Shown here one piece after another: positions 1-5,667 of a stretch of DNA of 5,667 nucleotides. This stretch comes from an uncultured Steroidobacter sp. (GTDB taxonomy: Bacteria > Pseudomonadota > Gammaproteobacteria > Steroidobacterales > Steroidobacteraceae). The stretch covers positions 1-5,667 of the forward strand of contig CAMLEO010000382.1 of NCBI GenBank assembly GCA_946478975.1, written 5' to 3'. Under the pieces are notes generated by a model. That model made no database searches. It saw nothing but the letters and a program-made list of their open reading frames with translations, and was not told the origin of the DNA. Both the position numbers and the translations under genes were made by a program. The stretch's first letter is position 1. Every line of letters starts with the position of its first letter.

Positions 1-48
1 ATTGGGCGCCACCGGCCCGACAGCTCCAGATCGCCGGTGGCGCCCAAT
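1..48. repeat. Perfect 16-bp inverted repeat at the window edge
   Basis: Bases 1-16 (ATTGGGCGCCACCGGC) are the exact reverse complement of bases 33-48, separated by 16 nt. The arms stop being complementary immediately inside (17 versus 32), while the outer end coincides with base 1, so the repeat may be longer than can be seen. It lies in the receptor coding sequence, where a hairpin is not expected. Either it is a genuine strong hairpin in the mRNA or a fold-back artefact at a sequence end. Confidence 0.9.
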
Positions 49-2132
49 GCCCAGCCGTAGCTCGCACCGAGCGAGGCGCTCAAGTACGGCTCGCCAGTCG
101 GTTCGCCGGACAGGTCGAGCGGATCGGTGCCGCGCGTGATTTTACTTTTATACGTCGCGTCGATGAATTCGAGGTTGGCATAGAGCCTGAGCTGATCGAC
201 GGGGCGCCATTGAGCATCGACGTCGAGGCCCCACGCCTTCTCATCGCTGGTGTCGATCACATACTGCGGAATGTCCGAGCCGGCCACGTTGTTGACCAGC
301 GCGATCGCTTGCTTGTTGTTGTAGATGTAATAGAACGCCGAGGTATTCAGGATTACGCCGGCATCGGGGAACACGCTCTTGATGCCGGTTTCGAGATTCC
401 AGACATCCTCGTTCTCGAACTTCGAGCCGACCTCGGTGCTGTTGTAACCGCCGGCTTTGTACCCCTTCGCGAGCGAACCGAACATCATCACGTTCGGCGT
501 GACTTTGTAATCGAGCACCAGGCGCGGGCTCACGTCATCCCAGGAATCCTTCTTGGTCACGCCGCTGGCCGGCGTGTCCACCTGGAACACAATGTCCGAG
601 AAGCGATAAGCCTCGGGCGGAATCGGGAACATCGTGAAGAAGCCGGCCTGAGTGAGTGCCGCGACCACCTGGTCGAGTTCCGGTGTTTCGTGCGGGCCGT
701 TGATCCAGGTGAACTTCTTGGTGTCGTGGGTGTAGCGCAGGCCGAAGGTGAGATTGGTGCGATCGTTGAGGTGCCAGATCACGTCGCCGAACGCCGCATA
801 CGCTTCGAAGTCGCCGCGGTTGTACATCGCTTCACGCCAGGGCATGCCGAGCATGGTGAGACCGAACGGCGCAATAAATTGGCTCGTACCGGCGTACAGC
901 GGGAACGGAATGCCCAGCGCATCGTAGATGCCGAGATTGGTGGCGAGTGTATCGATGCCGTCGGTATAGGTATGCGTGTCGCTGATCTGGTTGGCGTCTT
1001 CCTGGTAGTAACTCACGCCGCCGACCCAATCGATCTGCGCGGTTTTCCCCGAGAACTTGAACTCCTGGTAGAAGCTCTCGTTGTCTTCGATATTGGCGGT
1101 GTCGAAGTAGCTGCCGATTAGGTTGGTGCCGTCTTCGTCCTCGCGGTTGACGGTATCGAACTGGCGCCACGAAGTACTGGAGCGAAAGTCGGCCGCGCCG
1201 AAGGAGTGATCGATAAACAAGTTCACCTGATCGAGTTGCCGCGACTCTTCGTTGCCGACCACGTCGTTATAGACCGGGGCCTTGCGGGGATCGATGTAGG
1301 TTGCGGGATTGGCCGGGAACGGGATCTGCGTCTGGCCGGCCTGAACTCGCAGCAGACCGATCGCCGGTCGCGCCAGCTGATCCAGGTCGTCGTGATCCCA
1401 GGAAAGCGTTGCGCTGGTCTTCTCGGACATTTCCCAACGCAAGGCGGCTCGGCCAGCCCAGTTATCCTCAGGCATCAGATCTCGCCCGGTGGCGGCGTCC
1501 TTGAGCCAGCCATCGCTCTTGTTATAAACACCGTTGACGCGCAAGGCGAGGCTGTCCCCGATCGGTGTGTTCAACATGCCTTCGTAATACTGCTTGCCGT
1601 GCTCGCCGACGCGGACTCGCAGCAGCGAGTGGAATTCATCTTCGGGTTGGCGCGTGACGATCGAGATCGCGCCGGCGGCACTGTTACGTCCAAACAGCGT
1701 GCCCTGCGGACCTTTCAGAACTTCGATGCGCTCGACATCGTTGAATGCGAGCAGCGATGCGCCGGAGCGCGCCGCGTAGATGCCATCGACATACACGCCC
1801 ACCGCGGGATCGGTGCCGACGCCGAAATCACCGGTTTGAATGCCACGAATCTGGTAGCGCGGCTGCGTCGGGCTGTTGTCTGAAACAACCAGTCCGGGCA
1901 CGAAGCCATTCAGATCGCCCAAGTTCTCGGCGGCGACATCTTTGATCAGCGTGCTGTCCACGACTTGCAGCGCAATCGGCACGTCCTGCAGCGATTGCGT
2001 GCGACGCTGCGCGGTCACCAATACTTCTTCGAGTGCCTCACTGGCAGGTTCTTGCGCGAGTGCCAGGCCGGGAGCCGCGGCCGTCAGCACTGCGGCCACT
2101 GCGTACGCGAGCGTGTTCTTGTGGTTGCTCAT
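1..2132 (-). CDS. TonB-dependent outer-membrane receptor, 3' end outside window
   Basis: The visible 710 codons encode an outer-membrane active transporter that would take up a ligand using TonB/ExbBD energy. Residues 1-26 form a signal peptide with a likely cut after LALA, before QEPA. A TonB box lies at about 34-41 (LEEVLVTA). The plug domain covers about 45-160 and includes QIRGIQT, AVGVYVDGIY and the hallmark GPQGTLFGRNSAAGAISIV. The remainder alternates polar and hydrophobic residues with aromatic strand ends, as in a 22-stranded barrel (for example FGLRYTHDTKKF and FGSLAKGYKAGGYN). No N-terminal signalling domain precedes the TonB box. Family members usually run 750-800 residues, so the last few barrel strands are missing. 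The start is fixed by GGAGAA 8 nt upstream of ATG. It is the last visible gene of the cytochrome operon, 24 bp after the beta-helix gene. The ligand is unknown; iron-siderophore annotation by default would not be justified. Codons nearest the edge lie in a perfect inverted repeat and may be unreliable. Confidence 0.95.
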   Translation of the reverse strand, partial: MSNHKNTLAYAVAAVLTAAAPGLALAQEPASEALEEVLVTAQRRTQSLQDVPIALQVVDSTLIKDVAAENLGDLNGFVPGLVVSDNSPTQPRYQIRGIQTGDFGVGTDPAVGVYVDGIYAARSGASLLAFNDVERIEVLKGPQGTLFGRNSAAGAISIVTRQPEDEFHSLLRVRVGEHGKQYYEGMLNTPIGDSLALRVNGVYNKSDGWLKDAATGRDLMPEDNWAGRAALRWEMSEKTSATLSWDHDDLDQLARPAIGLLRVQAGQTQIPFPANPATYIDPRKAPVYNDVVGNEESRQLDQVNLFIDHSFGAADFRSSTSWRQFDTVNREDEDGTNLIGSYFDTANIEDNESFYQEFKFSGKTAQIDWVGGVSYYQEDANQISDTHTYTDGIDTLATNLGIYDALGIPFPLYAGTSQFIAPFGLTMLGMPWREAMYNRGDFEAYAAFGDVIWHLNDRTNLTFGLRYTHDTKKFTWINGPHETPELDQVVAALTQAGFFTMFPIPPEAYRFSDIVFQVDTPASGVTKKDSWDDVSPRLVLDYKVTPNVMMFGSLAKGYKAGGYNSTEVGSKFENEDVWNLETGIKSVFPDAGVILNTSAFYYIYNNKQAIALVNNVAGSDIPQYVIDTSDEKAWGLDVDAQWRPVDQLRLYANLEFIDATYKSKITRGTDPLDLSGEPTGEPYLSASLGASYGWALGATGDLELSGRWRP

Positions 2133-2140
2133 GAGCCGTC

Positions 2141-2146
2141 TTCTCC
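2141..2146 (-). promoter_or_regulatory. Ribosome binding site of the TonB-dependent receptor
   Basis: On the minus strand GGAGAA stands 8 nt before the ATG at 2132. It lies in the 24-bp gap after the beta-helix gene and supports independent ribosome entry for the receptor within a shared transcript. Confidence 0.75.
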
Positions 2147-2156
2147 GTCGGTGAGA

Positions 2157-3677
2157 TCACTTGGTCACTTGCAGCATGTAGCGTGCAACCGCAAGGCGCG
2201 TCTCGGGATCGAGATAATCTTGCGGCGGCATCTCAGGATAGTCGTCGCGTTTCTTCACGGGCTTTGCGATGTAGTCGGCGAGACCTTGCGGATTGTCGAT
2301 ATACAGCGCCTGGATCACCTGCACCGGCGGGCCGATCATGCGGCCGTTGTAGGTGTGGCAACCGGTGCAGATGCCGAGGTACACGACCTTGCCGCGTTCA
2401 CCCGGTTTGATCTCGCGCGGTGGCACGGCAGGCAGCAGATAGTTCACGGTGGCTGCGGTGTTGGTGAAGTCACATTCGGCGAAGTCATTCACGCCGACAG
2501 TCACAAACTGATGGCGATTGATGATGCAGCTGCCCGGGCTCGGGCCAACGCGCACGATGTCCAGGTTCTTTGCGCCCACCTTGCCCTCGGCGAGCATCAG
2601 CGCCTTCGCTTCCTTGATGGTGTCGTAGCCGTTATTCAACATCACGTTGTCCAGGATCTTGACGCGATCCGAGTTCGGGTCCGACTCCGGATCGACAGTG
2701 ATGTTCGAGGCGTGCGCGTGATCGGTGATGATGATGCCGGACACCTTGTTGTCGGAGATGACGTTGCCTTCGATCACCACGTCGTCGGCGGCCATGATCA
2801 GCACGCCGGTGCCGGCCGGGATGCCCGAGACCGTCGAGCCGGGCGCGCCGAAGTTCGCGTGGTTGTTTCCAACCACGAAGTTGTTGCGCAGGATCACATC
2901 GACCGTGTCTTTGATCGGCAGCCCGGGCGTGACGAACGCGAGCAGACCGCCGGAGTTGTTGTGCAGATAGTTGTGCTCGACGATCACGTGACGGCTGTTC
3001 TCCACCTCGATGCCCGCGACGCTGTCGAACACGTCGTTGTTCCTGACCAGGATGTTGTCGCTCATGCCGATATAGATCGCGGCATCGGCGATGCCGGACA
3101 CGATGTTGTGCTCGACGATGCCGTTCTGGCCGAGCTGCGGGAAGATGCCGTACACGCCGGACTCCGAGATCACGTTGTTGCGGATCTCGAAGTTGTTGCC
3201 GGCCTGGCCCATGATGCCGTTGCCCTTGTAGTTGCGGATCTCCAGGTTCTCGGCGACGAAGTTGTTGCCCGAGTAGAGAATGGCGTCGTTGAGTTTCTTC
3301 TGGCCGTCGAGCACGGCGCGCCGGCCTTCCTCGATCACGCCGATGATGCGGATGTCGTCTTTATCGATGTACACGGTTTCGTGATACGTGCCCGGCATCA
3401 GGCGGATGATGGTTCCTTTCGGCGCCGCCTTGATTGCGGCCTGGATCGATTCACCGTCTTTCACGACCACGACGTTCGTCGGCGCGGGACCTGCGACCGT
3501 TCTGATCTCGCTGCCGGGCTTGGCGGCATCGCCTTCGCTCTTGAAGCCGCCGCTGTAGCTTGCGCCCTGGGTCGAGGAGCTGATCGTCACGTTTTGTTTG
3601 CTGCCACGGCCGAAGTGCATGCCGACGCCGAACGCCAGCACCGCGATGACCAGGGCCAGGATGAGTCCTTTTTTCAT
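2157..3677 (-). CDS. Exported parallel beta-helix protein fused to a C-terminal cytochrome c domain
   Basis: This 506-residue protein has two clear modules. Residues 1-22 form a hydrophobic export signal; cleavage after VLA (residue 16) is possible, but it could also stay as a membrane anchor. After a Gly/Ser-rich linker, residues 68-112 match the usual beginning of right-handed beta-helices (SIQAAIKAAPKGT, then MPGTYHE). An asparagine ladder follows, with equivalent Asn at about 144, 168, 191, 214, 236, 266, 305 and 344. The rungs are 22-24 residues apart at first, then 30-39 where loops are inserted. The C-terminal module (about 425-506) is a class I cytochrome c: CTGCH at 437-441 binds heme and Met483 in PEMPPQ is the likely axial ligand. 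Cys384 and Cys402 flank the junction and could form a disulfide. The sequence contains no tryptophan. It resembles the uncharacterised family I recall as TIGR03805 (beta_helix_1), whose members sit beside cytochrome-like proteins. Carbohydrate binding, as in CASH/NosD-type helices, is possible but unproven. The function is unknown. Confidence 0.93.
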   Translation of the reverse strand: MKKGLILALVIAVLAFGVGMHFGRGSKQNVTISSSTQGASYSGGFKSEGDAAKPGSEIRTVAGPAPTNVVVVKDGESIQAAIKAAPKGTIIRLMPGTYHETVYIDKDDIRIIGVIEEGRRAVLDGQKKLNDAILYSGNNFVAENLEIRNYKGNGIMGQAGNNFEIRNNVISESGVYGIFPQLGQNGIVEHNIVSGIADAAIYIGMSDNILVRNNDVFDSVAGIEVENSRHVIVEHNYLHNNSGGLLAFVTPGLPIKDTVDVILRNNFVVGNNHANFGAPGSTVSGIPAGTGVLIMAADDVVIEGNVISDNKVSGIIITDHAHASNITVDPESDPNSDRVKILDNVMLNNGYDTIKEAKALMLAEGKVGAKNLDIVRVGPSPGSCIINRHQFVTVGVNDFAECDFTNTAATVNYLLPAVPPREIKPGERGKVVYLGICTGCHTYNGRMIGPPVQVIQALYIDNPQGLADYIAKPVKKRDDYPEMPPQDYLDPETRLAVARYMLQVTK

Positions 3678-3680
3678 GTT

Positions 3681-4838
3681 TCATTCTCCTCGCTTCGATA
3701 GCATCAAACCCGATGGGACGCGCGCCGGCGGCTGAGGCATGAATGTTTCATCCGTCAAGGCGCCCAGGAAGTCGACGATTCGATCCACCTCGGTATCGGT
3801 GAGATGGGGATCCGAGATGTGCCAGTGCAGATACAGATGCATGTTCTTGGGCACCGCGTTGCCTCGTCCTTTGTTGTAAAACTCGACCGCGCTGCGCAGG
3901 TCTGCAAATGCACCGGAGTGCGAGTACGGCGCCGTGCGCGTGATGTTTCTGAGCGTGGGGACTTTGAAGCCGCCCTTGAGCTTCGGGCTCTTCAGAATCG
4001 CCTCGGCGCCGACGTCGAACGTTCGGCCTGCCGGCTCTGGCATGCCGATCACCGCGATCTGTTCGTTCGTGAACAGCGGCGGCGTGTGACATTCGGAACA
4101 GCGCGCCACGAACGAGCGGAAGACGTTCAGCCCTTGGATCTCACGTTCGGAGAGTGCGGCGTCGTAGCCGTGAACGTAACGGTCGTAGCGGCTGTTGAGC
4201 GAGATGAGCGACGTTTCGAAGGCGGTTAGCGCCGTGAATACCTGCTGCTCGGTGATCGGGCCGCGATGGGTCGGGAAAGCGTCCTGAAACAGGCGCCGAT
4301 AGGTCGCGTTGCCGTTCAAGCTTTCGAGCAGCCGGCCCGGCGTGTTGCCCATCTCGCGGGGCGAGTAGAGCGGCCCAGGCGCCTGCGCTTCCAGCGAATC
4401 AGCGCGCGCATCCCAGAAGAAACGTTTCAGGAAGGCCACGTTCCATAGTGTCGGCGCCGCGCGGCCGGCGTCCTCGCCGTGAATGCCGATCGATCGTGGG
4501 CGCCCATCAGATAGACCACGTGCAGGATCATGGCAGCTGGCGCACGACAAGGTGCCATCGCCCGACAGCACAGGATCGAAAAAGAGATATCGACCGAGGT
4601 CGATCTGATACGGCGTGAAGCCGTCGCGATGAGGCGGCAGGGCGGTGCGTGTGCCGCCGAGGCCGCGATTTTCCAGTGAGTCGTAGAATTGATAGAGCGT
4701 GCGCAGCTCGCACACGCCGAGGTCGGTTTTCTCGAAGCCCGGCGGACACGTCGCCTGGAGCGTGAAATCGATCGGTGCCGGCCCGGTTGCGCCAGCGGTC
4801 CCTATGGCCGCGATCAGCAACACGAGCGCGCGAATCAT
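3681..4838 (-). CDS. Di-heme cytochrome c peroxidase / MauG-family protein
   Basis: This 385-residue periplasmic protein belongs to the bacterial di-heme peroxidase/MauG superfamily (CCP_MauG). Members reduce hydrogen peroxide with cytochrome electrons or oxidise a protein or small-molecule partner. Residues 1-17 form a signal peptide with an AGA cleavage site. Cys31 and Cys43 in CPPGFEKTDLGVC could form a disulfide. Heme sites are CASCH (99-103) and CSECH (247-251). Trp142, Gln152 and Glu162 (in FFWDARADS, EAQAPGP and REMG) have exactly the 10/10 spacing of MauG Trp93/Gln103/Glu113, so the high-potential active-site framework is intact. Another conserved block is FKVPTLRNITRTAPYSHSGAF (about 291-311). 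The sixth ligand of the second heme is not certain; Met333, or a residue of the His-rich MHLYLHWH (333-340), is a candidate. The start overlaps the stop of the c4 gene by 4 bp, so translational coupling is likely. The gene ends 3 bp before the beta-helix gene, its probable functional partner. Substrate unknown; not a confident ccpA/mauG orthologue. Confidence 0.94.
   Translation of the reverse strand: MIRALVLLIAAIGTAGATGPAPIDFTLQATCPPGFEKTDLGVCELRTLYQFYDSLENRGLGGTRTALPPHRDGFTPYQIDLGRYLFFDPVLSGDGTLSCASCHDPARGLSDGRPRSIGIHGEDAGRAAPTLWNVAFLKRFFWDARADSLEAQAPGPLYSPREMGNTPGRLLESLNGNATYRRLFQDAFPTHRGPITEQQVFTALTAFETSLISLNSRYDRYVHGYDAALSEREIQGLNVFRSFVARCSECHTPPLFTNEQIAVIGMPEPAGRTFDVGAEAILKSPKLKGGFKVPTLRNITRTAPYSHSGAFADLRSAVEFYNKGRGNAVPKNMHLYLHWHISDPHLTDTEVDRIVDFLGALTDETFMPQPPARVPSGLMLSKRGE
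3685..3690 (-). promoter_or_regulatory. Ribosome binding site of the beta-helix cytochrome gene
   Basis: AGGAGA on the minus strand lies 7 nt before the ATG at 3677. It is embedded in the last codons of the upstream peroxidase-like gene, whose stop is only 3 bp from this start. This is a strong site and favours the 3677 start over the out-of-frame ATG at 3684. Confidence 0.8.
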
Positions 4839-5470
4839 TTGGGCCGGCCCTGGCTGTGAATGAAAGCGATGATGTCATCCAGATCGCGGTCCGCCGGCAC
4901 GGTCTTCGCCATCATCGCCATCTGGCGGCCGGGCGTATCTTGCTGATCCGTGCCGCGCACGCCATCGCGAAAATGAGCGAACTGCCGTTTCATATACGCT
5001 GCGTCGAGCCCCGAGAGTCTCGGAGCCTTCAGCGCTGGATTGCCGTCGGCCGTGCCGCCGTGACACGCGCCGCATTTGCCATGATAAAGATTGTTGCCGT
5101 TATGTAAGTCGCCGGTCGCGGCCGTCGCCGGAAAAGTTTTCGGCAGCTTCGCGATGTAACTTGCGAGCGTCGTGACGGCTGCGTCATCACCGATCGCCGT
5201 GGCCATCGCCTGCATTTGCGCGCCGAGCGCATCGCTCTTGTGGGCCCCACGACGACGCGTCCGGAAGTTCTGCAACTGGCGTTCGAGATAGGCCGCATCC
5301 TGGCCGGCGATGGCGGGCGCGTTGAGCGTCGCGTTGCCTTCACCCTTGTTGCCGTGACACGCCACGCACGCTGCGAACAGTTTTCCACCGTCCGCGGCGA
5401 AAGAAGCTGAGCTGCACAGCAGAAACAAAACGCCAGTCAATGACGTGATCGCGAGTCGGCCAGGACGCAT
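4835..5470 (-). CDS. Di-heme cytochrome c4-like electron carrier
   Basis: This is a periplasmic or membrane-associated electron carrier of 211 residues, a normal length for cytochrome c4. Residues 1-25 form a signal peptide (hydrophobic LTGVLFLL, cut near SFA before ADGG). Two homologous cytochrome c domains follow. Domain 1 has CVACH at 35-39 and a Met ligand at about 86 (GAQMQAM). Domain 2 has CGACH at 133-137 and a Met ligand at about 184 (GRQMAMM). Both carry the family pattern of an early AP.LSG/AP.IAG stretch, an AAYLERQ/AAYMKRQ helix and a final D..DI..FI helix. Cytochromes c4 pass electrons to terminal oxidases or peroxidases, so it probably serves the MauG-like enzyme whose start overlaps its stop (ATGA). 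The ATG at 5470 is the only reasonable start: no ATG or GTG precedes it before an in-frame stop. However, no Shine-Dalgarno motif is visible; the preceding stretch is pyrimidine-rich instead. It is the first gene of the visible operon. Confidence 0.93.
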   Translation of the reverse strand: MRPGRLAITSLTGVLFLLCSSASFAADGGKLFAACVACHGNKGEGNATLNAPAIAGQDAAYLERQLQNFRTRRRGAHKSDALGAQMQAMATAIGDDAAVTTLASYIAKLPKTFPATAATGDLHNGNNLYHGKCGACHGGTADGNPALKAPRLSGLDAAYMKRQFAHFRDGVRGTDQQDTPGRQMAMMAKTVPADRDLDDIIAFIHSQGRPK

Positions 5471-5667
5471 CAGAAAAAGAAAGATGCTGTTATCTGTTGA
5501 TTGCGGGTGCGCCTGAGTTCATACCCGACCTTCCTGGCGAATGCAACAAATGGGCGTCCTGCCTGCAGGATGGAATTCGTTGCGAAGGCAATCGGCGGCG
5601 CCGCCTTGTCGCATTCTCGCCTTCAACTATCGTCGAATATCGTCGCGCGCGGCGCTCATTAAATGCT
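5471..5667. other. Intergenic region upstream of the operon
   Basis: No convincing gene is visible in these 197 bases. They hold the weak promoter described separately and a pyrimidine-rich run on the minus strand just before the c4 start (5471-5483). There is an 8-bp palindrome CCTGCAGG at 5562-5569 within TCCTG-N4-CAGGA, and a 12-bp palindrome GGCGGCGCCGCC at 5594-5605. Two direct copies of TATCGTCG lie at 5628-5635 and 5638-5645. Any of these could be operator or terminator pieces; none matches a regulator site I can name. The distal end may already belong to a neighbouring gene outside the window. Confidence 0.6.
5518..5546 (-). promoter_or_regulatory. Possible sigma70-type promoter for the cytochrome operon
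   Basis: On the minus strand TTGCAT (5546-5541) is followed after exactly 17 nt by TATGAA (5523-5518). The spacing is ideal and the -10 box matches 4 of 6 consensus bases, but the -35 box matches only its TTG. It would give a leader of roughly 40 nt before the c4 ATG at 5470. The position is right, in the only sizeable gap upstream of the operon, but the match is weak. Confidence 0.3.

Noticed and set aside
1..48. Inverted repeat as an insertion-sequence end or rho-independent terminator
   Set aside because: It lies within an open coding frame, has no adjacent transposase or target duplication and no T-run after the stem on either strand.
210..1121. Plus-strand open frame of 303 codons at the left end
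   Set aside because: It lies antisense to the receptor barrel, whose translation is clearly a TonB-dependent receptor without interruption. The plus frame shows no recognisable motif.
1965..3701. Long plus-strand open frame (578 codons) opposite the beta-helix gene
   Set aside because: Its translation is a low-complexity run of D, H, V, A and R without domains, which is the expected antisense image of a GC-rich gene full of Asn/Ile/Val repeats. The minus-strand gene has a signal peptide, heme motif, beta-helix rungs and a ribosome binding site.
3804..4229. Plus-strand open frame of 141 codons opposite the MauG-like gene
   Set aside because: Antisense shadow rich in Arg/Val/Glu; the minus frame carries heme motifs and conserved family blocks.
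3681..4838. Naming the peroxidase-like gene ccpA, mauG or mbnH
   Set aside because: The superfamily is clear, but the neighbours differ from mau and mbn operons, no MbnP-like protein is present and the ligand residue is not certain, so a symbol would overstate orthology.
4835..5470. Lipoprotein signal in the c4-like protein, because Cys19 follows a hydrophobic run
   Set aside because: The residues before Cys19 (FLL) do not fit a lipobox, and a normal signal peptidase I site follows at SFA before ADGG.
5570..5662. Short plus-strand frame (30 codons, begins MEFVAKAIGG)
   Set aside because: There is no properly spaced ribosome binding site and no recognisable motif, and a 30-codon frame is expected by chance in GC-rich DNA.

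Overview
The window reads as part of one minus-strand operon from a GC-rich Gram-negative bacterium. A TonB-dependent outer-membrane receptor and three exported c-type cytochrome proteins require an outer membrane and a periplasm. The receptor's style (signal peptide, an EEVLVTA-type TonB box, then a plug with GPQGTLFGRN) is typical of Gammaproteobacteria of the Steroidobacter/Nevskiales kind and of sphingomonads. That placement is an impression from the proteins, not a search result.

Layout in the direction of transcription (right to left): about 200 bp of leader/intergenic DNA with a weak candidate promoter (5471-5667); a di-heme cytochrome c4-like protein (4835-5470); a di-heme MauG/bacterial cytochrome c peroxidase-family protein (3681-4838); a right-handed parallel beta-helix protein with a C-terminal mono-heme cytochrome c domain (2157-3677); and a TonB-dependent receptor cut by the left edge (1-2132). 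The spacing is very tight: a 4-bp ATGA overlap, then 3 bp, then 24 bp. The last two genes have good Shine-Dalgarno sequences, so co-transcription is very likely. No gene is supported on the plus strand; the long plus-strand open frames are antisense shadows.

Taken together, the operon encodes at least five covalently bound hemes in three exported proteins plus an outer-membrane importer. The simplest model is a periplasmic redox module: c4 shuttles electrons, the MauG-like enzyme performs a peroxide-linked or oxidative step, the beta-helix cytochrome is a substrate-binding or modified partner, and the receptor brings in or recognises the ligand. The beta-helix/cytochrome family has, to my knowledge, no experimentally assigned function, so this is the best candidate for an undescribed system here. 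The substrate cannot be read from the sequence.

One structural oddity stands apart: a perfect 16-bp inverted repeat occupies bases 1-16 and 33-48. It begins exactly at the first base of the window, inside the receptor gene. It may be a fold-back or assembly artefact at a contig end, so the last ~16 receptor codons visible should be treated with caution.
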